Shown here: positions 1 to 11,981 of the stretch, piece after piece
How the letters are laid out: each line of letters starts with the position of its first letter
How positions within the stretch are numbered: position 1 is the stretch's first letter
Source: Croceivirga sp.
Lineage (GTDB): Bacteria > Bacteroidota > Bacteroidia > Flavobacteriales > Flavobacteriaceae
Assembly (NCBI GenBank): GCA_028284665.1
Contig: JANQRG010000029.1
Coordinates: 61,190 to 125,189, forward strand
Length of the DNA: 64,000 nt
Direction of reading: 5' to 3'
Notes under the pieces: generated by a model
What the model was told of the DNA's origin: nothing
The model's input: only the letters and a program-made list of their open reading frames with translations
Database searches by the model: none
Translations under genes and position numbers: made by a program

Positions 1-729
1 GATGCTAACTTTAAGGTCAAGGCTATTCTCTATACCCGTGATGACGCTTCGAGGCCCAATGGCGGATTTTACAGTATGACTCGGGAAACACCATTTGTTA
101 AGGAGTTTAAAGATGTAGCTTTTAGCCTTCGCGAAGGGGAAATATCCGAACCGTTTGAATCGCCCTACGGCTATCACATCATTAAAATAGAGAAAATAAG
201 AGGGCAGGAATTAGATCTTAGGCATATTTTGCTTATTCCTGAGATTGCAGATAGTGCGTTGGAGGAAGCTTCCAAAGAGCTCGATACTATTCGGCAACAA
301 ATATTGGATGAAAAATATACCTTTTCCGAAGCCGCCTTAAACTTTTCCGATGAAAAAGAAACAAAGTTTGATGGTGGATTGCTCAGAAACCCCATTAATT
401 TTGATTCTAAGTTTGAACTGACTAAAATGGACCCTTCACTCTACAACCAGGTTAGGAACCTCAAAGACGGGGAGATTTCCATGCCAATCCGGGAGGAAGA
501 CCCAAGGGGAGGGCCTCCCAAGTTCAAGATTATGCAAATTACCAACCGATATGATGAGCACAAGGCAGACTTTGCCCGCGACTATATTAAGATCCAAGAG
601 CTAGCACTAAGGGACAAGCAGTACAAGGCAGTAAAAAAGTGGATGGCAGAGAAAATACAGGATACCTATATTCACGTAGATGATGAGAACAAGAGCTGTA
701 CCTTTGCCAACAACTGGCTAAAACAGTAA
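1..729 (+). CDS. Peptidylprolyl isomerase, parvulin/SurA-like (3' part only)
   Basis: The reading frame is open from the first base, so the gene begins before the window. An ATG at 76 is internal. The visible part starts inside a PpiC-type rotamase domain (NGGFYSMTRE, then the typical ISEPFESPYGYHIIKI end). A second, more diverged parvulin-like region follows (DLRHILL, FSDEKETKFDGGLL). This two-domain layout is that of SurA-type periplasmic chaperones, which isomerise prolyl bonds and help outer-membrane proteins fold. The stop is 3 nt before the MoxR gene, so the two are probably co-transcribed. Family is clear; the exact paralogue is not, because the N-terminus and signal peptide are missing. 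Confidence 0.85.
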   Translation, partial: DANFKVKAILYTRDDASRPNGGFYSMTRETPFVKEFKDVAFSLREGEISEPFESPYGYHIIKIEKIRGQELDLRHILLIPEIADSALEEASKELDTIRQQILDEKYTFSEAALNFSDEKETKFDGGLLRNPINFDSKFELTKMDPSLYNQVRNLKDGEISMPIREEDPRGGPPKFKIMQITNRYDEHKADFARDYIKIQELALRDKQYKAVKKWMAEKIQDTYIHVDDENKSCTFANNWLKQ

Positions 730-732
730 AAG

Positions 733-1689
733 ATGTCTGACGTAAAAGCGGTTCAGGACCTTGTCCAGAAACATCATGCGCTTAAAAAAGAGATTGCTAA
801 GGTCATCATAGGGCAAGAGGAGGTAGTTGAACAAATTTTGTTATCAATTTACACCGGCGGCCATTCACTGCTTATAGGTGTTCCGGGACTGGCCAAGACC
901 TTAATGGTCAATACGATTGCGCAAACCTTGGGATTAGACTTTAAACGAATTCAATTTACCCCGGACCTAATGCCTAGTGATATCCTCGGCAGTGAAGTGT
1001 TGGATAAAGACCGTAATTTTAAGTTTATAAAAGGCCCTGTCTTTGCCAACATCATTCTTGCAGATGAGATAAACCGTACGCCACCCAAAACACAGGCAGC
1101 CCTATTGGAAGCCATGCAGGAGCGGGCGGTAACCGTAGCAGGACACCAGTACAAATTGGAGTTGCCTTACTTTGTCCTCGCAACGCAAAACCCAATAGAA
1201 CAGGAAGGTACATATCCTTTGCCTGAAGCGCAATTGGACCGGTTCATGTTCGCTATCAAACTGGGATATCCTAGTGTGGAAGAGGAAATACAAGTTGTAA
1301 AAGCAACTACTTCAGACGAGTCTGTTATTCTAAACACCTTGTTCAGTGCAGATGCTATCAGGGAGGTGCAACAGTTGATCCGGAGGGTACCCATTGCGGA
1401 CAACGTTGTGGACTATACCGTCCGATTAGTGAATAAAACCCGACCGGATCAGGAGACCGCACCCGATTTCATCAAAAACTATGTCGATTGGGGAGCAGGG
1501 CCGAGAGCTTCTCAAAATTTGGTGCTAGCCGCCAAAGCACATGCGGTAGTACATGGTAAGTTTGCTCCGGATATAGAAGATATTAAAGCAGTGGCTCCCG
1601 GTATTCTAAGGCACCGGATCCTTAAAAACTATAAGGCGGAAGCAGAAGGAATTTCTGAAGACCATCTGATCGCCGAGTTAATGAAGTAA
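733..1689 (+). CDS. moxR: MoxR-family AAA+ ATPase
   Basis: 318 residues, the usual length for MoxR. A Walker A motif (GVPGLAKT, about residues 49-56) and a Walker B (ILADEINR) are visible. The strings PPKTQAALLEAMQER, ATQNPIEQEGTYPLPEAQLDRF and GAGPRASQNL are hallmarks of the AAA_3/MoxR family. MoxR proteins are cytosolic chaperone-like ATPases that usually work with a VWA-domain partner, typically in envelope or stress functions. No VWA gene follows here. The next gene is aconitase after about 100 nt, so the partner is probably elsewhere or upstream of the window. It lies 3 nt after the prolyl isomerase gene. Confidence 0.93.
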   Translation: MSDVKAVQDLVQKHHALKKEIAKVIIGQEEVVEQILLSIYTGGHSLLIGVPGLAKTLMVNTIAQTLGLDFKRIQFTPDLMPSDILGSEVLDKDRNFKFIKGPVFANIILADEINRTPPKTQAALLEAMQERAVTVAGHQYKLELPYFVLATQNPIEQEGTYPLPEAQLDRFMFAIKLGYPSVEEEIQVVKATTSDESVILNTLFSADAIREVQQLIRRVPIADNVVDYTVRLVNKTRPDQETAPDFIKNYVDWGAGPRASQNLVLAAKAHAVVHGKFAPDIEDIKAVAPGILRHRILKNYKAEAEGISEDHLIAELMK

Positions 1690-1790
1690 TATTGCGCTAA
1701 CACTGACTTTTTCGCAATGTTTCATGCAGAATAATACCTGTGGGTTTCGTATTTTTACGAAAATTCCAAAATCCTTAAATATTTTTCAAT

Positions 1791-4061
1791 ATGGCCTTTG
1801 ATATTGATATGATAAAAGCGGTGTATTCGCAAATGGGAGAACGAGTAGATGCCGCGCGATCGCTCGTTGGTAGACCGCTTACCTTATCTGAGAAAATCTT
1901 ATACTCCCATCTCTGGGAAGGAGTACCCACTACAACCTTTGAAAGGGGTAAAGATTATGTGGATTTTGCCCCGGACAGAGTAGCGTGTCAGGATGCAACC
2001 GCCCAAATGGCATTATTGCAGTTTATGCATGCCGGGAAGGCAAAAGTTGCGGTGCCTACTACTGTGCATTGCGACCATTTGATTCAGGCAAAGGTTGGGG
2101 CTGAGGCAGATTTAAAACGTGCGAATGAAACGAGTAATGAGGTTTTTGATTTTTTAGAATCAGTCTCTAACAAGTATGGCATAGGCTTTTGGAAACCTGG
2201 AGCTGGGATTATTCACCAGGTGGTGTTGGAGAATTATGCTTTTCCCGGGGGTATGATGATAGGAACCGATTCTCATACGGTGAACGCGGGAGGCTTGGGA
2301 ATGGTAGCCATTGGTGTAGGAGGCGCAGATGCAGTGGATGTAATGGCGGGAATGCCGTGGGAATTGAAATTCCCTAAATTGATCGGGGTCCGGCTCAAAG
2401 GCAAGCTTTCCGGCTGGACTGCCCCAAAAGATGTAATCTTAAAGGTCGCAGACATTCTTACCGTTAAAGGAGGAACTGGTGCCATTATTGAATATTTCGG
2501 AGAGGGAGCAATAGCAATGTCATGCACCGGTAAGGGAACAATCTGTAATATGGGGGCCGAAGTAGGCGCTACAACTTCTACCTTTGGTTACGACGAGTCT
2601 ATGGATCGCTATCTGCGCGGAACGGATCGAGAAGATGTAGCCGATGCCGCTTTAGCGGTTAAAGAACATCTCACCGCAGATCCTGAAGTCTATGAAGATC
2701 CGGAAAAGTACTTTGATCAGTTGATCGAGATTGATTTAAATACCCTGGAACCACATTTAAATGGTCCCTTTACACCAGACTTGGCAACTCCGATTTCTGA
2801 AATGAGTGAAGCGGCTAAAACCAATGATTGGCCATTAAATGTAGAGGTGGGGTTAATAGGATCCTGTACCAATTCTTCCTATGAAGATATTTCCAGGGCA
2901 GCTTCATTGGCACAACAGGTAGCGGACAAAAACCTTAGAACAAAATCCAAATTTACGATTACCCCCGGCTCTGAACAAGTACGATACACTATTGAGCGGG
3001 ACGGTTTTATCGATACCTTCAATAATATTGGTGCCACAGTTTTTGCCAATGCTTGTGGCCCCTGTATCGGGATGTGGGATCGTTATGGAGATAAGGCAGC
3101 CGATGGGCCACGAAATACCATAGTGCATTCCTTTAACCGGAATTTTGCCAAACGTGCGGATGGTAACCCCAATACACTGGCTTTTGTAGGTTCGCCGGAA
3201 CTTGTTACGGCCATTGCCATTGCCGGGCGATTGGACTTCAACCCGGTAACAGATACTCTTGTGAATGAAGATGGAGAAGAGGTAATGCTGGATGAACCAA
3301 GAGGATATGAGTTGCCCCCGGAAGGGTTTGCAGTTGAGGATGCCGGATATGTAGCGCCTATGGCAGATGGTAGTGATGTGGAAGTGGTTGTAGCCCCTGA
3401 TTCCCAACGCCTTCAGTTGTTGGCACCTTTTATCCCGATAGCACCAGAGAGTCTTCAAGGAATGAAACTGCTTATCAAGGCCTTCGGAAAGTGTACCACA
3501 GACCATATTTCAATGGCTGGGCCCTGGCTACGCTACAGGGGACATTTGGACAACATAGCGAACAATACATTGATAGGTGCTGTTAATGCGTATAACCAGA
3601 AAACAAATTTTATCAAAAACCAACTCACCGGAGAATATGGTGCTGTTCCTGATACACAACGTGCCTATAAAGAGAAAGGCATTAAAACGATTGTAGTTGG
3701 GGATCACAACTATGGTGAAGGTTCTTCCAGGGAACATGCGGCGATGCAACCACGTCATTTAGGTGTTGCAGCGGTTTTGGTAAAGTCTTTTGCCAGGATC
3801 CATGAGACCAACTTAAAAAAGCAAGGAATGCTGGCGCTTACCTTTGCAAATGAAAATGACTACGATGTAATAAAGGAGGATGATACGTTTAACTTCCTGG
3901 ACATCGCCGAATTTGCACCAGGAAAGCCATTAACAATAGAGATAGTGCATGCTGACGGTGGTAAGCATGTAATTCAGGCAAATCACAGTTATAATGATGC
4001 TCAGATCGGTTGGTTCAAAGAAGGATCGGCATTGAATGTCATTAAGAAAGAAAATGCGTAA
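1791..4061 (+). CDS. acn: Aconitate hydratase, mitochondrial-type
   Basis: 756 residues. It interconverts citrate and isocitrate through cis-aconitate in the TCA cycle, using a [4Fe-4S] cluster. The three cluster ligands are visible as C359 (GSCTNSS), C422 and C425 ([11 protein letters not shown]), nearly the numbering of mitochondrial aconitase. The swivel domain is present with [15 protein letters not shown]. Similarity to the mitochondrial rather than the AcnA/IRP or AcnB branch is judged from the start region ([19 protein letters not shown]). It has its own transcription unit: about 100 nt of non-coding sequence before it and a strong terminator after it. Confidence 0.96.
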   Translation: MAFDIDMIKAVYSQMGERVDAARSLVGRPLTLSEKILYSHLWEGVPTTTFERGKDYVDFAPDRVACQDATAQMALLQFMHAGKAKVAVPTTVHCDHLIQAKVGAEADLKRANETSNEVFDFLESVSNKYGIGFWKPGAGIIHQVVLENYAFPGGMMIGTDSHTVNAGGLGMVAIGVGGADAVDVMAGMPWELKFPKLIGVRLKGKLSGWTAPKDVILKVADILTVKGGTGAIIEYFGEGAIAMSCTGKGTICNMGAEVGATTSTFGYDESMDRYLRGTDREDVADAALAVKEHLTADPEVYEDPEKYFDQLIEIDLNTLEPHLNGPFTPDLATPISEMSEAAKTNDWPLNVEVGLIGSCTNSSYEDISRAASLAQQVADKNLRTKSKFTITPGSEQVRYTIERDGFIDTFNNIGATVFANACGPCIGMWDRYGDKAADGPRNTIVHSFNRNFAKRADGNPNTLAFVGSPELVTAIAIAGRLDFNPVTDTLVNEDGEEVMLDEPRGYELPPEGFAVEDAGYVAPMADGSDVEVVVAPDSQRLQLLAPFIPIAPESLQGMKLLIKAFGKCTTDHISMAGPWLRYRGHLDNIANNTLIGAVNAYNQKTNFIKNQLTGEYGAVPDTQRAYKEKGIKTIVVGDHNYGEGSSREHAAMQPRHLGVAAVLVKSFARIHETNLKKQGMLALTFANENDYDVIKEDDTFNFLDIAEFAPGKPLTIEIVHADGGKHVIQANHSYNDAQIGWFKEGSALNVIKKENA

Positions 4062-4079
4062 GCCTTGAAGAAACGTTTT

Positions 4080-4107
4080 AAAACTCCTGAGAAATCAGGA
4101 GTTTTTT
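4080..4107 (+). terminator. Rho-independent terminator after aconitase
   Basis: An 11-bp perfect stem (AAAACTCCTGA / TCAGGAGTTTT) with a GAAA loop runs into a T tract, 18 nt after the aconitase stop codon. Confidence 0.92.
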
Positions 4108-4125
4108 AGTTAAAATCAATCGAAT

Positions 4126-4683
4126 ATGACAAGGAAGAAGACCATTTTAAATGTTCTCCTTATAGTATTTATACTATCCTTTTTCGTAACCCCATTGGGC
4201 CACTATGGCAAAATCTTCCTAAATCGATTGTTTTCCTTTTCTCCTCCGGTGATTGAAAAGTCAGTCCGAAAACAATTACCCGATTACGATTGGAGGCTGA
4301 AAGACGAAAACTGGGAGTTTTTCAGTTTTCAAAAATCCAAAGGCAAAGTAGTGTTCATTAATTTCTGGGCATCCTGGAGATTACCTTCAGAGGCGGAATT
4401 GCAGAGTATACAGTCCCTTTATGATAGCTATAAAGGCAAAATGGACTTCTATATCATTACCGATGAAGACCGCCCACCGGTGGAGGCGTTTATGGCCGAG
4501 CATAACTTCACCTTCCCCGTTACCTATTTGATCATAGGGGATAAAGCGCCCATAACAATACCTAAACCTCCGTTTTCATATTTGATCGATAAACAAGGAT
4601 TTATTGTTGTGAAAAAGGAAGGAATAACAGATTGGAATACCCGTAAGGTACAGGAACTACTGGACGACTTATTGGAAGAATGA
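4126..4683 (+). CDS. TlpA-like thioredoxin-fold protein lacking the CXXC motif
   Basis: 185 residues with an N-terminal membrane anchor (about residues 7-22) and a thioredoxin fold facing the periplasm. Where TlpA/ResA proteins carry WATWCPPC, this protein reads W81-A-S-W84-R85-L86-P87-S88-E. Both redox cysteines are therefore replaced (Arg85, Ser88), while the flanking VFINFWAS strand and the cis-Pro region are kept. It cannot act as a dithiol oxidoreductase. It may be a binding or chaperone partner of the next protein, which is its paralogue with an intact CPPC. The two genes overlap by 4 nt (ATGA), so they are translationally coupled. It follows the aconitase terminator closely. Confidence 0.88.
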   Translation: MTRKKTILNVLLIVFILSFFVTPLGHYGKIFLNRLFSFSPPVIEKSVRKQLPDYDWRLKDENWEFFSFQKSKGKVVFINFWASWRLPSEAELQSIQSLYDSYKGKMDFYIITDEDRPPVEAFMAEHNFTFPVTYLIIGDKAPITIPKPPFSYLIDKQGFIVVKKEGITDWNTRKVQELLDDLLEE

Positions 4684-5249
4684 AACGATTACGAGTTGGC
4701 CGGAGCCAGATTAAGGATGTCATTTGGATTTTGATCATAGCAATGATCGTATTCACTCCGGTAGGATTTCACCTCAGGGTGCAGCTTACCAGGTTATTGT
4801 CATTTGCTCCCCAATCAACATCTGTTGAAGAGCGAACGGTGTTACGCGATTTTGATTGGTATCTGAAAGATGTAGCCGGAAACCAACTGGCCATGGAATC
4901 TGTACGGGGTAAAGTGGTAGTGATCAATTTTTGGGCGACCTGGTGCCCCCCGTGCGTAGCCGAGATGCCAGGCTTAAATTCATTGTACAAGGATTATAAG
5001 GATGAAGTTGTTTTTCTTTTTGTGGCGCAAGACGACAGTGAAAAGGTAATTACATATCTTGAAAAACAGGGGTACGACTTCCCCGTTTATTTTGAGTTGA
5101 ATGCACCCCCAAATCTATTGCAAAACGCCAGTATACCTACTACCTATATCCTGTCCAAAAAGGGAGAAATTGTTATTGAAAAGACCGGGGCGGCTGATTG
5201 GAATTCTAACAGCACACGTTCCTTGCTTTCGGAATTGTTACAGGGATGA
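4680..5249 (+). CDS. TlpA/ResA-family thiol-disulfide oxidoreductase
   Basis: 189 residues. An N-terminal transmembrane anchor (about residues 13-30) precedes a redoxin domain with the active site W85-A-T-W88-C89-P-P-C92 in VVINFWATWCPPCVAEMPG. It should reduce or exchange disulfides in the periplasm, as TlpA/ResA/CcmG proteins do. It is a tandem paralogue of the preceding gene, sharing the WYLKD, KGKVV, ADWN and LLxELL blocks. Only this copy keeps the cysteines. It overlaps its upstream neighbour by 4 nt and its downstream neighbour (CrtA-like) by 4 nt, forming a tightly coupled trio. Confidence 0.92.
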   Translation: MKRLRVGRSQIKDVIWILIIAMIVFTPVGFHLRVQLTRLLSFAPQSTSVEERTVLRDFDWYLKDVAGNQLAMESVRGKVVVINFWATWCPPCVAEMPGLNSLYKDYKDEVVFLFVAQDDSEKVITYLEKQGYDFPVYFELNAPPNLLQNASIPTTYILSKKGEIVIEKTGAADWNSNSTRSLLSELLQG

Positions 5250-5945
5250 GTCAGCAAATCACCACACTTAGCTTTTTCCGATTTGATGCTTTCTTTTCCA
5301 GGCTTTGGGCATTTGGAATGATGCAGTTTGCGCATAAGAGACTGCAACAGATCTCCGGACAACAATTTTACAGACTTTTGGGGAGTGGAAAAGACCGGTT
5401 TAACCCTTTACCTGATTGGGGTGTATATGCCCTGCTGCAAGTCTGGGATAATGAGGCCAAAGCAAATACCTTTTTTGAAAATAACCTTTTGTTTCAGGAA
5501 TATCGAGGGCGATCAAATGAAAACTGGATACTGTATATGAAGCCTTTAATGAGTAGAGGAAAATGGGGAGGTGCCAACCCCTTTGAACGCAATGCTACCG
5601 TAGACAGCAACAACCCCTATTTGGCGGTAATCACCCGGGCCACCATAAAAACCCGGCTTTTAGTAAAGTTTTGGAGATATGTACCGCATTCTCAGGAGCA
5701 ACTTTGGAAAAATCCCGGATTGATCTACACAAAGGGAATCGGAGAGTTTCCTATCAAACAGATGGCTACTTTTAGTATTTGGAAGGACAAAAAGGCGTTG
5801 GATACATTTGCTTATCAATCAAAAGCACATGCTAAAGCAATTGGTATGACACGAGATTTGGATTGGTACAGCGAAGAGCTTTTTTCAAGATTTCAACCCT
5901 ACAAGTCGGAAGGGACATGGCAAGGAGGCAACCCCTTGCCTGATT

Positions 5946-5962
<17 letters not shown>
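5246..5962 (+). CDS. crtA: CrtA-like carotenoid oxygenase (spheroidene monooxygenase family)
   Basis: 238 residues. The string TLSFFRFDAFFSRLWAFGMM near the N-terminus, the WGGANPF block and the C-terminal RFQPYKSEGTWQGGNPL resemble spheroidene monooxygenase CrtA, an oxygenase acting at C-2 of acyclic carotenoid ends. In flavobacteria such proteins are placed in the myxol pathway, where a 2'-hydroxyl is needed. That assignment here is inference from context: the gene converges on the cruF-crtD-crtZ-crtB-crtI operon, sharing 17 nt with the 3' end of cruF. Its start overlaps the TlpA stop by 4 nt, so expression is linked to the thioredoxin pair rather than to the carotenoid operon. Confidence 0.75.
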
Positions 5963-8504
<2,542 letters not shown>

Positions 8505-8505
8505 A

Positions 8506-9345
8506 CTACACCAAATGTAGCTTATAGTTTACGTACGACCTTGCCAAAAGTCCGAATTTTTGATAGTTTGGCACACGGATCCTGGTATTTTTGATTTCCA
8601 ACGGCGGCGTCTTTTTTAATTTGTGCAACAGCTTTTTGTAGTATTTAAATGCCGTATATACTCCAAACTTGGCATCAGGAGGTAGCTTTTCAATACCTAG
8701 AAAGCCTCTTGCAAAGTCAGCCTCAATTTCATCCACAATCCGTTTTTTAGAGCATTCATCCAGTTCCAAAAGGTTGGTATTTGGAAAATAGGAACGTTCC
8801 AACAATTCATAATCCGCTTTCAGGTCACGCAGAAAATTAACCTTTTGAAAGGCTGACCCCAAGGCCATAGCCGATTCTTTTAACGCTTCATACTTTGCAG
8901 TATCGCCATTTACAAAAACACAAAGGCACATAAGCCCAACCACATCGGCCGATCCATAAATATATTCTTTGTACTCTGCCGTTGTACGATATTCCTTCTT
9001 AACAAGGTCCATGCGCATGCTCTTCATAAAAGCTTCTACCAGGTGCATTGGAATATTGTATTTCCAATAGGTGTGCTGAAAAGAATTCAGGATAGGATTC
9101 AAGCTAATGCGATGCTCTAGGGCATTGTATAATTCAGCTTCAAAATCGTTAAACAAGATTTCTTTGTGATACTCGTGAAATGTGTCTACAATTTCATCCG
9201 CAAAACGCACAAAGCCATAAATGTTGTAAATGTCTCCTCGTATTGCGCTTCCTAACATTCTGGTTGCCAGCGAAAATGAAGTGCTATAAGATTCCGTAAC
9301 CAACTTACTGCAGGAATACGATACGTTATCAAATATGGCTTTCAT
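8506..9345 (-). CDS. crtB: Phytoene synthase
   Basis: 279 residues. Two aspartate-rich motifs bind the Mg-diphosphates: D50-E-I-V-D54 (in VRFADEIVDT) and N170-F-L-R-D174-L-K-A-D178. These are the marks of squalene/phytoene synthases. In this carotenoid operon the reaction is head-to-head joining of two geranylgeranyl diphosphates to 15-cis-phytoene. The start overlaps the crtI stop by 17 nt and the gene ends one nucleotide before crtZ starts, so translation is probably coupled along the operon. Confidence 0.94.
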   Translation of the reverse strand: MKAIFDNVSYSCSKLVTESYSTSFSLATRMLGSAIRGDIYNIYGFVRFADEIVDTFHEYHKEILFNDFEAELYNALEHRISLNPILNSFQHTYWKYNIPMHLVEAFMKSMRMDLVKKEYRTTAEYKEYIYGSADVVGLMCLCVFVNGDTAKYEALKESAMALGSAFQKVNFLRDLKADYELLERSYFPNTNLLELDECSKKRIVDEIEADFARGFLGIEKLPPDAKFGVYTAFKYYKKLLHKLKKTPPLEIKNTRIRVPNYQKFGLLARSYVNYKLHLV

Positions 9346-10804
9346 TGTGCAAGTTTTTTTTAATGGTAAGTTCCGAAACCAACTTTCCGGAGATAAGTGA
9401 GGGCGGAACCCCTGGCCCCGGTACGGTGAGTTGTCCTGTAAAATACAGGTTCTCTACCTTTTTGCTTTTTAAGTTAGGTCTTAAAAAAGCAGTTTGTGTC
9501 AGGGTATTCGCCATACCATAAGCATTTCCTTTGTAGGAGTTATATTGTTCCACAAAGTCGTTCACACAGAAACTTTCCTTAAATAAGATACTATTTTTTA
9601 CGGATTGTCCGGTGCGTAATTCGAAACGATCCATTATAATATCAAAATATTGCTGTCGAAGTTGCGGTGTATCCTCTAATCCCGGGGCTATGGGAATGAG
9701 AAAAAAACCTGTTTCGCAACCTTCCGGGGCCATACTTGTATCGGAAACTGAGGGAAAATTGGCATAGAATAGGGGTTCAGAAGGCCATTTAGGGTGATCA
9801 TAGATCTCTGCAGAGTGCAGATCAAAACTGGTGTCAAAAAACAAATTGTGATGTTCTACCCGCTGAAGCTTTTTGGTAAAACCAATGTAAAAGAGCAGGG
9901 AGGAAGGTGCATACGTCTTATTATCCCAATATTCCTCAGAATACTGCCGGTATTTTTTATCCAATAGGGTTTCGGAGTGGTGATAGTCCGCCCCACTTAT
10001 TACAATGTCTCCCTCAAATCGATTGCCCTTAGCGACTATTGCTGCAACTTTTCCATTCTCAACTTCAATTTTTTCTACCGGACTATCTGTATGAATTGTT
10101 ACCCCTAGTTCCAGCGCCAGCTTTTCCATGGCTTTTATTATTTCATACATTCCGCCTTTTGGGTGCCAGGTACCCAGGCCAAAATCTGCATAATTCATAA
10201 AGCTGTAGAAGGAAGGGGTCTTACTGGGTTTTGCGCCCAGGAAGAGTACCGGGAATTCAAGAGTGGAAATCAATTTAGGATTTTTAAATCTTTTCCGCAC
10301 TTCCTGACTGATCGACTTAAAGAATTGATCGACCCGTAATATTGTTTCCTTGGTTACCAACTCCAGCGGAGAAAGTCCGGGTTTCAGTACTATTTTATTA
10401 ATAGCAATATCGTAATTCTCCTGGGCCTTCCGGATGAACTTTCTAAGATGAACACTGCTACCCTCCTCAATACGTTCAAATTCTTCACAAATTTTATCCA
10501 TAGTATCACCTATGGTCAGTACATCATCCTCAAAAAAGATCTTGTAGGCCGGGTCTAATTTTTCCAATTGATAGTAGTCCGAGGTTTTTTTATTGAAATC
10601 CGCGAAAAACTTTTCAAAAATATCAGGCATCCAATACCAACTTGGGCCTATATCAAAAGTAAATCCTTGTTTCACAAGTTGCCGGGCTCTCCCACCTACA
10701 GTGGTGTTTTTCTCAAAGATGGACACCTCAAAACCGTATTTCGCTAAATAGCATGCCGCGGAAAGCGAAGAAAAACCGGAACCTATGACGATTACTTTTT
10801 TCAT
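9329..10804 (-). CDS. crtI: Phytoene desaturase
   Basis: 491 residues. The N-terminal FAD-binding motif reads VIGSGFSSLSAACYLAKYGF, followed by EKNTTVGGRARQ. The C-terminus carries YFTGQLTVPGPGVPPSLISG, the CrtI signature. CrtI converts phytoene stepwise to lycopene. The protein resembles the crtD product encoded downstream but is longer in the FDIGPSWYWMPDIFEKFF region, as in true CrtI proteins. It is the first enzyme gene of the operon, 21 nt after the MerR/B12 regulator. Confidence 0.93.
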   Translation of the reverse strand: MKKVIVIGSGFSSLSAACYLAKYGFEVSIFEKNTTVGGRARQLVKQGFTFDIGPSWYWMPDIFEKFFADFNKKTSDYYQLEKLDPAYKIFFEDDVLTIGDTMDKICEEFERIEEGSSVHLRKFIRKAQENYDIAINKIVLKPGLSPLELVTKETILRVDQFFKSISQEVRKRFKNPKLISTLEFPVLFLGAKPSKTPSFYSFMNYADFGLGTWHPKGGMYEIIKAMEKLALELGVTIHTDSPVEKIEVENGKVAAIVAKGNRFEGDIVISGADYHHSETLLDKKYRQYSEEYWDNKTYAPSSLLFYIGFTKKLQRVEHHNLFFDTSFDLHSAEIYDHPKWPSEPLFYANFPSVSDTSMAPEGCETGFFLIPIAPGLEDTPQLRQQYFDIIMDRFELRTGQSVKNSILFKESFCVNDFVEQYNSYKGNAYGMANTLTQTAFLRPNLKSKKVENLYFTGQLTVPGPGVPPSLISGKLVSELTIKKNLHNESHI

Positions 10805-10825
10805 TGGAACTAGGAGAAAGATAAA

Positions 10826-11725
10826 CTACAACTGGCTCACCAATTTTTCAATGGAATTGAAGGCCTGGACAGATTCTGGTAAATTATCATGAACAACATG
10901 TTGCACCTGATGTCCAAGAAGCCAGAGTTTTGAACCCCCTATTGCGTTAACATCATGTTGAAAACGCTGGACATACTTGTCTAACTCATCCTTGGTTGGG
11001 GATACCGTAAAATAGGAAACAAAATGGATATTATCATAATATTTGATGATATCCACCAGATTCTCTATTGGCATAGTTTGCCCCAGGTAAATGGATTTAT
11101 ACCCTTTGAGATTGATCTCGTAATTTAAAAAGAGTAGCCCCAATTCATGTATTTCATTCTCCGGTAGAAACAAAACAAATACCTTATCCTTTCGGGTAGG
11201 CTCTATGATCTGTAGTTTCTCCGTATTGATATAAATCTTTTGTTTAATAAGATTGGTAATAAAATGCTCATGAGAAGGACTTATGGTGTCTGTTTGCCAT
11301 AGCAATCCAAGCTCGTTCAAAAGCGGAATAAAAACTTCGACAAAAATTTCTCGAAATGAACGTTCTGCCAACAAACTATTATACGTATTGAAGAATAATG
11401 CCTGATCAAAGTTGATCATGGACAGTTTAAAAGCATTGATAGCATGACTCTTTTCACTATTCTTAGCTACAATTTCACGTACAATGACAGGGATTTCGGC
11501 TTCAGGAATCCTGGCAATTTTAGAAATTTTGTACCCATTGTGATACAATAACACAATGTTTAACAGCTTTTGCAAGCTTTTTAAACTATACGTTCTGATA
11601 TTCGTTACCGTCCTTTCCGGTGAAAAAAGATTGTAACGCTTTTCCCATATACGTATGGTATGCGCCTTAATCCCCGACAGGTTTTCCATGTCGCGGATAC
11701 TGAAAGATTTCTTTACGTTGTTCAT
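10826..11725 (-). CDS. MerR-family regulator with B12-binding domain, CarH/LitR-like
   Basis: 299 residues. The N-terminal winged helix (IRDMENLSGIKAHTIRIWEK, residues 10-29) is MerR type. The middle four-helix bundle carries W143-x9-E153-H154, the adenosyl-pocket signature of CarH. The C-terminal domain has E191-I-H193-E-L-G196, matching the E/D-x-H-x-x-G cobalamin motif, plus LGQTMP and IGG further on. CarH proteins bind adenosylcobalamin, repress carotenoid genes in the dark and fall apart in light. The residue after the Trp is Gln144, whereas Thermus CarH has His there, which becomes the upper ligand of the photoproduct. The light response may therefore differ. It is the first gene of the carotenoid operon, so it probably also controls itself. 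Confidence 0.85.
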   Translation of the reverse strand: MNNVKKSFSIRDMENLSGIKAHTIRIWEKRYNLFSPERTVTNIRTYSLKSLQKLLNIVLLYHNGYKISKIARIPEAEIPVIVREIVAKNSEKSHAINAFKLSMINFDQALFFNTYNSLLAERSFREIFVEVFIPLLNELGLLWQTDTISPSHEHFITNLIKQKIYINTEKLQIIEPTRKDKVFVLFLPENEIHELGLLFLNYEINLKGYKSIYLGQTMPIENLVDIIKYYDNIHFVSYFTVSPTKDELDKYVQRFQHDVNAIGGSKLWLLGHQVQHVVHDNLPESVQAFNSIEKLVSQL

Positions 11726-11746
11726 TATTTACCCAGAATCGTTAAA

Positions 11747-11754
11747 CAAATTTA
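11747..11754 (-). promoter_or_regulatory. Putative -7 box of the carotenoid operon promoter
   Basis: On the minus strand this reads TAAATTTG, a full match to the Bacteroidota -7 consensus TAnnTTTG, 22 nt before the regulator ATG. No TTG lies at the ideal 19-21 bp spacing; the nearest is 27 bp away. The start site would lie about 15 nt before the ATG. Confidence 0.5.
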
Positions 11755-11824
11755 CAATTTAATCTTTACGAACCTCATAATCAACAGTTAAATTTTAAGA
11801 ATTCGGAAAACTCTGGGGAGATAA

Positions 11825-11860
11825 AAGAAAAAAAGTCCAAAGATTTAACATCTTGGACTT
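11825..11860 (-). terminator. Terminator after tRNA-Leu
   Basis: On the minus strand a stem AAGTCCAAGAT / ATCTTTGGACTT (one bulged base) with a short loop is followed by a T-rich run. It lies 5 nt beyond the tRNA 3' end. Confidence 0.8.
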
Positions 11861-11864
11861 CAAG

Positions 11865-11948
11865 TGCCCACGACTGGATTCGAACCAGCACGTCCTTTCG
11901 AACACTACCCCCTCAAGATAGCGTGTCTACCAATTCCACCACGTGGGC
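11865..11948 (-). tRNA. tRNA-Leu (anticodon GAG)
   Basis: 84 nt with a complete class II cloverleaf. The acceptor stem is GCCCACG/CGTGGGC with discriminator A, the D-arm contains GGTGGAATTGGTAGACAC, and the anticodon stem CTATC/GGTAG encloses TTGAGGG. A variable arm and the T-arm GGTTCGAATCC follow. The 3' CCA is not encoded. Confidence 0.96.
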
Positions 11949-11973
11949 AATTGTGTTTTGACAGTAAAAAAGC

Positions 11974-11981
11974 CAAACGTA
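11974..11981 (-). promoter_or_regulatory. Putative -7 box of the tRNA-Leu promoter
   Basis: Minus-strand TACGTTTG matches TAnnTTTG, 26 nt upstream of the mature tRNA 5' end. No good TTG element is seen upstream. Confidence 0.4.

Noticed and set aside
2904..3506. 200-codon minus-strand ORF opposite aconitase
   Set aside because: Antisense shadow of the aconitase gene; no recognisable domain.
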